Of a stretch of 21,145 nucleotides of DNA, positions 8,881 to 19,325 are shown piece after piece. The DNA is taken from assembly GCA_003254885.1 (NCBI GenBank), contig QANT01008542.1, forward strand, positions 1-21,145, read 5' to 3'. The notes under the pieces are model-generated. The model did no database searches, had not been told where the DNA came from, and saw only the letters and a list, made by a program, of their open reading frames with translations. The position numbers were made by a program, and so were the translations under genes. This stretch comes from Purshia tridentata (taxonomy: Eukaryota > Streptophyta > Magnoliopsida > Rosales > Rosaceae). Positions within the stretch are counted from its first letter, which is position 1; every line of letters begins with the position of its first letter.

Positions 8881-11609
8881 ATGGTATCGGAGAGGCACAA
8901 GGCTTATCTTGTAATGCTCTTCATACAATTTGTGTATGCAGGTATGGCCTTGTTCTCTAAGGCAGCAATTGCCAAAGGAATGAACCCATTTGTGTTTGTG
9001 GTTTATCGCCAGGCTTTTGCCTCCATAGCTTTGGCTCCATTTGCTTTCTTCTTTGAAAGGTATATATTTAGTGTAAACTTTCATAAACCCACTTCAATTT
9101 AAGTTAATATTGTTTAATTTTTATTCTGAATTACTTTGCAGGTCGAAAGAAGTTCCTCTTTCCTACACCTCACTCTGCAAGATTTTCTTTGTTTCTTTAT
9201 TTGGGTATGATTATGAACTTGGTTTTGTGCCATAATTAAGTGCTTTTGCACGTTTTATTCAAGTTAAAAACTTGATATCATTCACACTGATAAATTTAAT
9301 TTTAATTTTATAGGATCACCCTGAGTTTAAATCTTTACTATGTTGCAATGAACTACACCTCTGCAACATTTGCTGCAGCCACCACCACTACAATTCCTGC
9401 AATTACTTTTTTCATGGCAGTTTTACTAAGGTAATCATTGGCAGTTGACTAGCAAATGCTTCTTCTTTTGTGGATATTGAAAATAGAAGAAACTAAGTTT
9501 ACCAAAATTGAAAATGAAAGAAACTAAAATGGGTTTTTAATTTTTTGTCATCAGGATGGAAATCATTTCTATTAAACAAGTGCATGGTGTGGCCAAGGTG
9601 TTGGGTTCTCTCACATGCCTTTCTGGGGCATTGGTATTTGCTTTGGTCAAGGGGCCTCCCATAAGGTTCATTAACTGGTCTCCAGCAAATAAAAACCAGC
9701 AAATTAATCCACACTCATCTTCTACCAGTGAGTGGATAAAAGGTTCCTTCATCATGCTCTCAGCCAACACTGCATGGTCCTTGTGGCTAATTTTGCAGGT
9801 AATTCAATTGTGGAAAAAAACAATTTTGGTTCCCCGTTTTACCATAAAAATGTATTTAGTCCATGTGTTTCAAAATTTCACATTTGGTCATTTTATTTTA
9901 TAATATTTGTAATTTTAGAACATTTTATAATCCACTTGAATTTTTTTCAAATTTAAACCAATAACTTGTTTTGCAAGACTCACAAGTTTTACTAAAAAAA
10001 TAACAAAAATTTTTGTATGTAATCATCAATTTAATTTTTAAACAAAAATTTAAATTTAAATTTTTAAAATTTTTCTCACATGGCAAAAGTAAAACACAAA
10101 GATTAAAAATGTTTACAAAATAGTGATATTCTCAGTCTCAGTTGTCTTAGTTAATTTGCATGTACTTGAAAATGTATAAAATATTAATTTTGGACTGCAT
10201 CAGAACAAACAAGGTTAATTTATTTTTCTAATACCCCTTGTTAATTACTAGTGTTCATGTAATTCTAGGGTCCCCTTCTGAAGCAATACCCAGCAAAGTT
10301 AAGGCTTACCACTCTGCAGTGCTTCTTTAGCTGCATGCAGTCAGCCTTTTGGACCATTGCAATAGAGAGAAGGCCTTCAGCTTGGAAGATTGGATGGGAC
10401 ATTCACCTTCTCTCTGTGCTCTATTGTGTAAGTCATTTCTATCCACCAAAACATAAATTAATTCTTGCATATAACAGCTATACAATATTTTTTCATAATA
10501 TAAAGGGGGTTATATATATATAGCTACATGATCAAAAACACATGGAGAAATGATCAAAGAGACACTCATATCTAGGCACAAAGCAGATTAGAAAAAGCAA
10601 AGACTACCTTAAAAAGAAGAAAAAAAAGGTTGGTTTGCATTATACTGTGATGATGAGCTGATCTCTATAAGATATTAATTAGATCACTTTTGTTGCATTA
10701 TTATTAGAGACAATGAGTTGTGAATACCGCACTGGTTCCTAAGTCTTTGTAAATTAATTAGCTTGTATATATATATATGGTTCCCATTCTCTCCAAAGAG
10801 ATAGGATAATGACTCCTTTTTTTAACTTATTATTAGAGTACATGGTCATCATCTAGTGATTATAACATATTGCTCAACATCACATCATCCACCACTCTTG
10901 ACCATTGGTTCCTTCCTATGTATATGGTAGGCATGTATCACATGCATGAATTTAATTGTAGGCATGTACCAATCATACATATAAGATAATGTTACCGGGC
11001 TGTGAATTTTAAACCACATTCCACCAAGAGTTAATCTGGTCAATAATTCATATTCATGATCTAACAAAAGAAAATTAGTAAATATATGTACATCTTTGGT
11101 TTCTAATTGATGATATATAACATGGGTCATGGCTTCAGGGTGTAATTGTGACTGGGATTACTTACTGGCTGCAAGTTTGGGCCATAGAGAAGAAAGGTCC
11201 AGTTTTCACAGCAATGTTTACTCCATTAGCACTTATTATAACAGCAATCTTCTCAGCAATCATGTGGAAAGAAGCAATGTACTGGGGAAGGTCCATATAT
11301 AGCCCATACCAACTTTATCTTATAAGTTATATCATAGAAATTAAGTTTTTCTTGCAAAATTCTTTTGAAAAAGAAAAGACAAGGACATGCATGGTCGGTC
11401 CATACTTGATTTGATTATAACATTTGATCATGTGAATATATATGTACAATGAACAGTCCATTTTATTAAAAACTTTAATTTGTTGCAGCATTGGTGGTGG
11501 TTTGTTGCTGGTTGGAGGTCTCTATAGCGTTTTGTGGGGAAAGAACAAGGAGGACCAAAAAAGCAAAGGAAGTGACCAAAAGCTACAAGAGAACGACGAA
11601 GTCGTATAA
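8881..11609 (+). CDS. WAT1-related protein (UMAMIT/EamA transporter), At5g64700-like, seven exons
   Basis: The exons are 8881-9059, 9142-9204, 9314-9430, 9555-9798, 10269-10427, 11139-11290 and 11489-11609. All introns are GT/AG and joining gives an uninterrupted 344-residue protein. It has about ten hydrophobic helices in two EamA (DUF6-type) halves, roughly residues 8-150 and 180-322. Family motifs are visible: NPFVFVVYRQAFAS (35-48), NYTSATFAAATTTTIPA (94-110), KGPVFTAMFTPLAL (273-286) and GLYSVLWGK (315-323), then a short acidic, lysine-rich cytosolic tail. From memory it resembles Arabidopsis At5g64700 (UMAMIT21). WAT1/UMAMIT proteins are plant membrane facilitators; characterised members export amino acids, and WAT1 moves auxin from the vacuole. 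The substrate here cannot be read from sequence. In-frame ATGs at 8812, 8821 and 8851 would extend the protein to at most 367 residues. 8881 is preferred because it gives the family-like start MVSERHKAYL and has G at -3 and +4. The intron 6 donor (AAG/GTCCAT) is weak but its reading frame and family match support it. Confidence 0.93.
9799..10268 (+). other. Intron 4 of the transporter gene, with possible transposon relic
   Basis: This is a 470-bp AT-rich intron between GTAATT and CTAG. The stretch near 9860-9895 (TTTAGTCCATGTGTTTCAAA, then a TTTGGTCATTTT phrase) resembles the arms of plant MITEs. No matching inverted arm was identified, so this remains a suspicion. Confidence 0.35.
10428..11138 (+). 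other. Intron 5 of the transporter gene
   Basis: At 711 bp this is the longest intron. It has a consensus donor GTAAGT and acceptor TTCAG. It contains TA-dinucleotide tracts near 10512 and 10768 but no ORF, RNA gene or transposon that I can support. The 81-residue minus-strand ORF at 10885-11130 lies wholly inside it and is not credible as a gene. Confidence 0.8.
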
Positions 11610-12660
11610 GACTGCATTGCTTATATAATTGGCTTATCATCTCATCTTTTGTAACCATCAAGTTCTAAAGTTTCTCTTTATTTCCTACCTTTTTTCTTTT
11701 CTCTTTGAGGTTACGTCGATTTTAAATTTGCAAGGTTAGTTAGAGTAAATTATAGTTTAGTATCTCAAATTTGGGTCATTTTACAATTAATTGGTAATGT
11801 ATGTTTTAGCAAATGGTTGTTATAAAATTACTGGGGGTCGACCTAGATTCTAGCCAAGTGAATTATGATCTCTTGTGGACAAAAATTAACAAAAAAATCC
11901 ATTAATCCCATTTAAAATACAATTGAATTAAATTAAAAGAAAATTCTCACCAAAGTGGCAGCGCGCATGCCACTGCTACTATCTAGCAACCTATACAAAT
12001 AAAAAATAATTAAAATCAACATGTTACATGTTCAACCCATAGTTCTTCTTCTTCTTCTTAGGTTATAAATTAAATAAAAAAAAAAAACCAATCTTCTATA
12101 TTTCTTTCATTTCCTAGGTATTTGTGGTATGATACCCTGAAATTTTTTCTAAAATTAATTTGGTGTGATTTGAATCTTTTAGTGATTTCTAGATCTTTAT
12201 AGAATTTATTTATGAATTATTTGGTGAAATTAGAAACTTATCTCTTTGCTTTCGGTTTTTAAAATGAACACGAATGTCATTTGGATAAAGAAGACTGTGG
12301 GAATACTAATTTTTAGGAATCCAACGTTTTCAATGTGTCCACCGAGGTTCACGATAAAGTTTAAAGAATTTATGAAGTTAGACAATTATTAGAAATAATT
12401 TTCATTTTGGAAAGTTTGAACTTTTAGGAAATTTCGGAAGTCAAATCATTATTTTGAGGTCTTAAATAAATAATACACATTGAGACGAGTTTGTAGAATT
12501 TTTCAAACTCTATTGCTATTTTTTATGATTATTTTAAGTTGGAAGAAATTAAAAAAAGGAAAGAAAGACAAACATAAAAAAAAATATAGGCGCTAAAACA
12601 TGGCAAACATCACAAGCGGATCTGGAACCAATGGCTAGAATCGTGCTGCTAGTACAGCGA
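11610..12660. other. 3' flank of the transporter gene and AT-rich intergenic sequence
   Basis: The transporter 3' UTR should lie at the start of this stretch. No canonical AATAAA is seen soon after the stop; TTTGTAA at 11647-11653 may contribute to 3'-end formation. The rest has no ORF or recognised element up to the repeat boundary at 12661. Confidence 0.5.
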
Positions 12661-14553
12661 TGTCACGCTCCAACTCAGAATTAGGAGTAAATTTCGAATT
12701 AAAGAGTAAATCACACTCTAATTATACAACTAACTTCTATAACCTGGCCCGCCGCTGGAAACCACCTGGAATAGTAGAGGTAGCGGTGGAGCCAAGGTTT
12801 GGAATTGGGGCTTTCTGATTCATGCTTAATTGACTCCAATCGAGCACATCCACAAAAAGCCTTAATGAGAGGAGAAGAATAGGACCAAAATCATCCCCAT
12901 CGGATGCTAAGATGGCTAGAATCGACGACAAGAAGCCACAGGCTTCTCAACTTCTATTCTTTTGCTTGGGGTGCTCAAAGGGGCAATCTGAACACACCCG
13001 GAAGCTCCTCGTGGAGAAAGGATTCTTCTTTGGGTGGTTTGACCTCACGATGCCGTCGGAGACCCGAATCAGGTTTGTGCAAGGTCTCCGGTTTATGGGT
13101 AATTGGTAGCATGGTGAAGGAAGAGGAGGAATAGAGAAGGAGTTTTGGGCTAATCCTGTAGCCATCCATGGTTAGACGCAAGCCCACACGCTGTTGAGTG
13201 CAGTTGGGAGAGAGAACAAAGAGATAGAGCAGAGGAGAGAGTATAGAGACAGGTGACTCGGGAAGAGAGAATGAAAAGAGAGAAATGAGGGAAGAGAAAG
13301 AAAATCAATTTTATTTTTTGTGAGTTTAAAAATCTATTTTGCAAAATTACAAATACGCCTTTCACTTTATATGTATGTAAAACTAGGTTTCGGAAATCGA
13401 ACCGAATCGAATAAAAAATGGTTAATCGAGTATCGAACCAAACTGCTCCAGTTAGCCTTCATGGTTAACCGAGTATCGAACCATAATTTTAAAAATATAT
13501 GGTTTTAAATTTATATAATACATTTCTATTTAAATCTAATTAAAAATACCCTAAATCTTATTACCATAATATATATACCCTAAACCTTATAGAATGATAT
13601 TTAAATCCTATTCCTTGTATTTTGTACTTGTATAATTGTATCATCTTACTATCCTATACTTTATAATCTTTACATCTCATACCCTTACTGTATCGTGTGT
13701 TTTAGCAAAAAGAATTATTAGTTTAATTTGAAATAAGGTATTGGGGTTTGGGTTTGGAGTTTTGACATATTACATATGTTTTATAATTTATATAAAACAC
13801 AAAATTTACAAATACTAAATTCTAAACCCTACATCCTATATCTCATACCCTAAACTGACAGGATCGTCCACAAATTCCGCCCTGGAACTCGGAGTGATCC
13901 TGCGGGAGTCCAATATCAAGGAAAATCCTACCGAAAATTCGGCAGAACTTCCCTTGAAATTGGACTAACACTTTCTCCAGGAAGACTTGCGAAAGCACTT
14001 CTAAACACTCAGCGCCTCTACCACAAACAAAGGGGTCTCCGACCCAAGGTTCAAAACCAATCAGTTAAGTATTTAAATAGATTATTAGAGCGATACTACA
14101 AGTTTAACTAAAGAAATAAAATTTACAAGGATAGCTAGTTCCTACAAATTACAAAAGTTCACTAGTTTGTCTCGACGTCCTTGGCCCGACCGTTCCACCG
14201 CTACAACCTGGGAGGGAAGTTCAACAACACAAAGAAATGAACGTGAAATAAACTCAGTGAGTGGACATAAACCACAAATAGCATTGAAAAATCCTTCTAG
14301 TTCAAGTTTCCTCTACGATCTCGCAAACCCTCTTTGAAATCCCCCAGTTTTAAAGCATTTTGTAAAATCCACTGGTGACTATAAGTAAATCAGTATCTTA
14401 AAATTCACTTTGAGATTTTCAGAAAAATCGTTAAAACTAGTCAAGTTGCCCAATGTCAAAACAGAACTGAAAGTTTATAATCATTGAAAACTTTCTTATA
14501 AAACTGATAAAATAATAATAACTTCCACCCAAACAGTTACCCACCAAATCTGC

Positions 14554-14735
14554 CATACATGCGCAGGGCCCACAACCTGTCATACGAATGCAGGGCCAAT
14601 AACCTGCCGTACATGCGTAAGGCCCACAACCTGCCATATGCATGCAGGGTTAATAATCCTGCCGTACATGTGCAGAGTCGAAATCTGTCATACACATGTA
14701 GGGCCAATAGACTGCCATACGTGCATGCAGGGTCG
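14554..14735. repeat. 27-bp minisatellite, seven units (copy B)
   Basis: Units start at 14554, 14581, 14608, 14635, 14663, 14689 and 14716, giving spacings 27, 27, 27, 28, 26 and 27. The core is C(A/G)TACATGCGCAGGGCC followed by CACAACCTG. Units alternate between CCCACAACCTG and CCAATAA types, so the repeat is partly a 54-bp dimer. The period keeps a nine-residue minus-strand reading frame open (14537-14764), which explains that ORF without invoking a protein. Confidence 0.85.
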
Positions 14736-14738
14736 CCC

Positions 14739-14806
14739 CCAAAGGGCAAGGCATCCCAGCACACGGCCCAAAGCCTACATGTGTGCCGTGATGGGTCCTA
14801 AAGACC
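14739..14806. repeat. Conserved 68-bp module following the minisatellite (copy B)
   Basis: This segment begins CCAAAGGGCAAG and ends GGGTCCTAAAGACC. It aligns without gaps to 19258-19325 in copy C with about six differences. It is better conserved than most of the body of the two copies. It contains GTGTGCCGTGATGGGTCC. Confidence 0.8.
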
Positions 14807-15817
14807 TATACAATCTGATAACCTGGAGAGATACTGAATAGGGTGGTTTGAAATCATAAACTTCAAAAATTCTTTCCTAAGATATAAAATACTTAACATT
14901 TCTCAAACTTTAAAATCAATAACCTACGTCCATAAAATCCTTTCAATAAACCAATCCACCCACCATTCAAATCCACTATGCACAATTAAAACCATATACG
15001 CTAGTTACGGAATCAAATCCTTTTTTGTGCATTCAACTCAAACTATACTCAAAATAACAATAACATTTAAATCAAACATTTCGCTAAAATTATTTATAAA
15101 GTTAACAAAACAATTTATAAAGCAAGTGTCCACTCATAGAAATAGCCTAGCTTTGGTCTCCGGCTGGATCGTCTCTAGTCTCGAGAGTGTCACCTAAAAT
15201 AAGAACGATTTTCGTTAGAATAATATTCAGAATAATAACTGAAAAACTAGAGTGTATGAATTCTAGGCCTTTCGCTCCATAATTCTAAATTCAACCCATA
15301 ACCCAACTTAATTTCCTTCTCGACTCAAAATCCAACGCCACTAGCTCATTTTTATCCGTTAAATTCCTCCAAACAACCTTCATTACTACACAACTCGACC
15401 AAGGGTCGTTTGACTGCCGTTTCGGTGTCCAAAAAGTTTCTAATTTGGTCTAAATTTAGGGTTCTATCCACTCAAACAACCTCTAGGCACCCAAAAATCA
15501 ATAACCCACTAACAAACGGCCTCAATTTGATGATAATTAAAAGAAATATCCGCTGTATGGACGGAATCACTATCCCTCACCGCCCAAGCTGGTGGTACAC
15601 AGTCCACAAATCACAATTTCTCAGTTTTTCACACAACTTCCAATTCTAAATCTCAATTGAAGGACCATAGGGGTAAGAATTATCTAGAAGTACTCCCTTA
15701 GAAACACTCCTCATAACCAAAATCCAAGCTTACTCGAAATGGGCGTGAACCCCCCAAATTTCCATCTTCCAATTTCTTAAGAATTTCCATACTAAACCGA
15801 AATTAAAGAGTCCTAGG

Positions 15818-15886
15818 GGTGTAATTTGTCTAAAATACCTCACAATTAAACNGGTGTAATTTGTCTAAAATACCTCACAATTAAAC
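15818..15886. repeat. Exact 34-bp direct repeat on both sides of a single N
   Basis: 15818-15851 and 15853-15886 are identical (begin GGTGTAATTTG, end CAATTAAAC) and are separated only by the undetermined base at 15852. This is best read as two contig ends that overlap but were not merged, so the true sequence probably has one copy. Confidence 0.85.
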
Positions 15887-16290
15887 CCAAAACTTGAAAT
15901 CCAAAAAGAAATCCGAAATGGCCCTAAATCCCCCAAATTCTCAATTTTTAACAATCACTGAAAATTAATGCACCAAACTAAGAGGAATATAAGTTCTTAC
16001 CAAGATAAGAAAAGCCCAACAAAAACCTTGAAGGTTGGGGTGAGACTTGGCCGGACATTGGAGGAAAAAGCCGGCGGGTCTATGGTGGTTTTGGCCAATT
16101 TCATGCGTGCAGGAGGCTGGGCTGGCTGAAGGAGCAGCTGGGAGGCTGTTCAGGGGCTGGGTAGTCGCCGATGGAGGCTGGGTTGACCGGAAAAGGAGCT
16201 AGGTGGCGCGCGCAGGGGAAAGGAGAAAAATGGTGTCAGGCTAGGGGGGAAGGGGCTGTCTGAGTGGGGGAAAGAAGAGGGAAGAGAAAT

Positions 16291-16307
16291 AGAGAGAGAG
16301 AGAGAGA
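16291..16307. repeat. GA microsatellite in copy B
   Basis: A short uninterrupted AG-repeat lies in a purine-rich block. The same relative place in copies A and C is also a GA-rich tract (13211-13300 and 20371-20412), so it is a shared part of the family structure. Confidence 0.8.
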
Positions 16308-16391
16308 TAGGTTCTAGAATTTTCTAGAATTATTAAAGCCACTTTGTCAAAATTACAAGTTTGCCCCTCGCTTTAACCCTCGTATTTCTCA

Positions 16392-16673
16392 AACCGTAGC
16401 TCCAAACGATGCATGCTACGTGTCTACGAACTTGTGGAGTCGAGCTCTATGTAACCATGTCAAAGTCAAATCTAAAATCCGAGCAATTTAAAAAGTCAAC
16501 CTTTGGGTCTCTTATCACATTCCTAACTTTCTAACCGTAGCTCTAAACGGGATATGCCGCATGTCGACGAACCCGTGAGCTCAAGACCTTCCAAACGGAC
16601 CCCAAGTCAAAATTAAAATCCCACTCAAAGCAAAAGTCAACTGTGGACCCTATTAAAATTCACTTAGGAAGGT
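16392..16673. repeat. Duplicated 3' box in copy B, period 141 bp
   Basis: AACCGTAGCTC starts at 16392 and again at 16533. Each is followed by an AAACG motif, a (T)GTC(T/G)ACGAAC motif, a CAAAGTCAAA or CAAGTCAAAAT motif, and AAAGTCAAC. Copy C has one such box (from about 20500) and copy A one (from about 17104). The box is therefore a family hallmark that has doubled in copy B. Confidence 0.75.
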
Positions 16674-17286
16674 ACGGGCCGTTACATAAACTCTAAACCA
16701 TATTGTGTGTTTTAAGAAAAAAAATTATTAGTTTCAATTGAAATAAGGTATAAGATATTAAGAATATATCATTCAACTTTTTTATAAAATAAATATATGA
16801 TTCAATTGAATAATTATGAAATATATTTTATTATCTAATATATGTTTCAATTGATATATAAAATATATTTTATAATCTAAAATATAGCTAGGTTAATATT
16901 AATTTTATTATTTAAAATATTAAATGTGTATAAATTTTTAAATCTAATGATTAATTTGTATATATTCGGTTTGGTTCGGTAAACCGATGGTTCTAGATTA
17001 TGAGAACCAAGACCAAAACCGATATCCATAGTTCGATCAGATTATCGTTATCTCAGTTCCCGTTTCTTCGATATTGGGAGCACCAATTACTATAAAACCC
17101 GAACCATAGCTCTGAATCACATTTAGTTTGCGTCTACACACTCGTTGACTCGAGACCTTTCCAACAAGACTAAGATCAAGGTTGGGCCTGTCCAAATTTC
17201 AATTGTTCCTCAATGGCCGACAAAACCATTTAAAATCCAAATAAATCACCAAACTAAATTATAACTCTTAGGGGTCTCACAAGCTA

Positions 17287-17335
17287 CATGTTGCAGTTTC
17301 TCTCTCTCATTTTGCAAGATGTGACATATGAGTGG
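17287..17335. other. Short spacer between repeat copies A and D
   Basis: Pyrimidine-rich sequence between the right target duplication of copy A and the start of copy D. The five bases before 17336 (agtgg) would be the left target duplication of copy D if that copy is real. Confidence 0.4.
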
Positions 17336-18111
17336 TGTCGCATCCCAAACCCCGGGTATGCAACACAGGCACCAATCTTGAAGACCCCAAGAGCTTAATA
17401 CAACTAAATCAAGCATTAAACCCCCAAGCTCCGCAAGGCGGGTTAAGCCTTTTGGTTTAGTACTGGTTGGATCAAAGATAAATAATAAATAGCATAAACA
17501 TGAGAAGTAAAAATAAAACTTCTTTGTAAAACCAACCCTCAAGGTTACGATAGTTCATTGCAACATTGAAGAATTAATAAAATTTGAAATGCATAACAAG
17601 AGTAAAATAAAGGTTCCAAAACTATGCAACCTATAATATCAAAGTAAATAGCTCAAAAACCATATCCATACAATGGAGCAAAAATCATTAAAAGCATATT
17701 CAACATGAGAAAAATTCTATGAAATCACCCACTAAATCTAGAAAGTTGACAAGTCTCACGATGTTGCTCTGCTGGACCTTCGTCCAAGTTCGTCTCTTTA
17801 ACGTGCTTCCTATCAATACAAAAATCTAATAAATAAAGAACGAAAAATTTTTTGGTGTAAGCCACATACGATCATAGCTTCTCCTCAGGAGACCCTAACT
17901 AATTTGAAAATCACAAAACCTTTCTCAATGTAAAACATAGCGGAAATTATTTTCTGATAGATCCTTAAATCATCAAAATAAGTTCTTCAAACATTTTCTT
18001 TGAAATTCTTTAAAGCATTTATGACTCATCTGTATATGATATTTTTCTAAACATGCAAATTCATAATAAAGTATTTATACCTGATGTTCAATTCATGTTT
18101 GGTTCTAGTAC
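17336..18111 (+). mobile_element. Probable 5' part of a fourth repeat copy (copy D)
   Basis: TGTCGCATCCCAAACCCCGG at 17336 resembles the TGTCACGCCCCGACC head of copy C. The remaining sequence up to the hAT-like insertion at 18112 is AT-rich and non-coding. A 98-residue minus-strand ORF (17246-17542) crosses the boundary between copies and is not credible. The 3' end would lie after the hAT-like element and probably beyond the window. Confidence 0.4.
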
Positions 18112-19126
18112 TAGAGATGTCAAACGAGTCGGGCCGGCTTGAGCACGGCACGAGCACTGCACTATTAAAATAGGCATGGCACTCTATGAGTAAATGGGCC
18201 GGCCGGGCTGGGCACGAGCACGACATAGTGTCACGCCCCGACCCTCGGGCACGAGAAAAACATAAAAAACTAAAACCTTTAAGCCTTCGAGCCTTTTTTT
18301 GAAACTATGAGCTATGAACAATAAACCTTTATTCAAAATAACTGTGTTTCACAAACAGTATTCAAAACCAAAGTGTAAAAACCATTAAATAAAACACTTG
18401 GGGTCCCACTGCCCGTCTTCTCTCCACTGTCTCCTCAGCCTGCTTAACTTGCAAAACAAACCCTGCACCCAACCAAAGGTGCATCGAGTTTAAACACAAA
18501 CCTGGTAAGCTCACAAAAGCTCGTATGAGTAAAAACTTACAGTAAACCTCAACAATAAAATTAATAAGATAATCAAGAGATAAAACCAACTTGAGCCTCA
18601 AATCAACAAAATCCACAACTCAGCAATCAAATAAATCCAACACCTCAAATTGATAATTCAAGTTAAATTCACAATCCTCAATACCCAAAAATAACCTCAA
18701 ATAATTAGCAAAATCGATTAACCTCCTTTAAGCTGAAAATAACATTAAGTTAATCCACAAGATTGTTACTTGGAATCCAACTAAATTCTCCAATAACTTA
18801 GAATCAAATCCTCACGAAGGTTTAACCTCAAATAACCTTCGTTACTCAAAACCACGGTAAACGATTCTCACTCAATCCTTTAAAATTCAAGTTTACTCAA
18901 GACCTCATTGTCACTCGTTGGAATCCCCCAGCTTTAAATCACTTTCATAAAATTCACGGTAATGTAGTAAATAATCATTTTAAAATCCGCTTGCAATCTT
19001 TAAGAAATCAATAAAACTGAACAAACTAAAACTTGTCAAACTCTCAATATAGCAAACAAGAATTTTCTTTGCAAAATCGATGTGAAAAAGAAAACTCTCA
19101 CCCTATCCAAAATCTAGCGAACCTGC

Positions 19127-19254
19127 TGTACATGCGCAAGGCCCACAACCTGTCATACGCATGCAGGACCAATAATCCTGCCGTACATGTGTAGAGCCGG
19201 AGTCTGTCATACACATGCAGGGCCAATAAACTGCCATATGTGCACACAGGATCA
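19127..19254. repeat. 27-bp minisatellite, five units (copy C)
   Basis: Units start at 19127, 19154, 19182, 19208 and 19235, with spacings 27, 28, 26 and 27. This is the same spacing pattern as the last five units of copy B, so the copies differ by two whole units (54 bp). Minus-strand ORFs here (19098-19283 and 19103-19327) are produced by the repeat period. Confidence 0.85.
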
Positions 19255-19257
19255 TCC

Positions 19258-19325
19258 CCAAAGGGCAAGACATCCCGGCACAAGGCCCAAAGCCTAGGTG
19301 TGTGCCGTGATGGGTCCCAAAGACC
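19258..19325. repeat. Conserved 68-bp module following the minisatellite (copy C)
   Basis: This is the gap-free counterpart of 14739-14806 in copy B, with about six substitutions. It begins CCAAAGGGCAAG and ends GGGTCCCAAAGACC. Confidence 0.8.

Larger units (their letters stand above)
13856..16686 (+). mobile_element. TG...CA repeat copy B (2,831 bp, non-coding)
   Basis: It starts TGACAGGATCGTCC and ends GGGCCGTTACA, with a perfect 5-bp duplication taaac on both sides (13851-13855 and 16687-16691). From left to right it holds a GC-balanced head and a 27-bp minisatellite (14554-14735). These are followed by a conserved module (14739-14806), an AT-rich middle, a GC-rich block (16020-16260), a GA microsatellite and two copies of a 3' box. 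No reading frame resembles a transposase, gag or polymerase, and no direct repeats are seen at its two ends. TG...CA ends with 5-bp duplication fit an integrase-type insertion such as a solo LTR. The inverted likeness of the ends (TGTCACG-type against TGTAACGG) leaves a TIR element possible. Confidence 0.75.
13384..17090. mobile_element. hAT-like insertion inside copy A, itself carrying copy B
   Basis: It is flanked by 8-bp near-identical sequences, tgtaaaac (13376-13383) and tataaaac (17091-17098), which fits the 8-bp duplications of hAT elements. Both ends carry AACCGAACCG-like subterminal motifs: TCGAACCGAATCGA and two TCGAGTATCGAACC-like copies (13398-13480) on the left, GGTTTGGTTCGGTAAACCG (about 16969-16987) on the right. 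Without copy B the element is about 870 bp, AT-rich and non-coding. The extreme termini are a poor inverted match, so the superfamily call is tentative. Confidence 0.5.
12661..17281 (+). mobile_element. TG...CA repeat copy A, split by nested insertions
   Basis: The left part is 12661-13383 (starts TGTCACGCTCC) and the right part 17099-17281 (ends GGGGTCTCACA). Flanking 5-mers agcga (12656-12660) and agcta (17282-17286) match at four of five bases, as expected for an aged target duplication. Without the inserted block (13384-17098, including one 8-bp duplication copy) the element is about 906 bp. The break falls between CTTTCACTTTATATGTATGT and CGAACCATAGCTCTGAATC. Copies B and C read continuously through the corresponding place, which supports the rejoined order. 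A GC-rich part at about 12740-13140 holds short overlapping ORFs on both strands that are not credible genes. It shares the 3' box CAAAATTACAA (13342) with the other copies. Confidence 0.65.

Noticed and set aside
9499-9956. Alternative-frame and minus-strand ORFs over exon 4 of the transporter
   Set aside because: They are shadows of the exon and run into intron sequence. The plus frame joined across exons fits the family throughout.
12631-12924. ATGGCTAGAATCG present at 12631 and 12912
   Set aside because: A single 13-mer match in 21 kb is expected by chance, and one copy lies outside the repeat boundary.
12904-13187. Four overlapping ORFs on both strands as a possible small gene
   Set aside because: They overlap each other in a GC-rich block of repeat copy A and show no conserved domain. 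This fits stop-poor composition.
14554-14735. Regularly spaced repeats resembling a CRISPR array
   Set aside because: Units are directly adjacent without unique spacers, the period is 27 bp in total, and the setting is a plant nuclear genome. It is a minisatellite.
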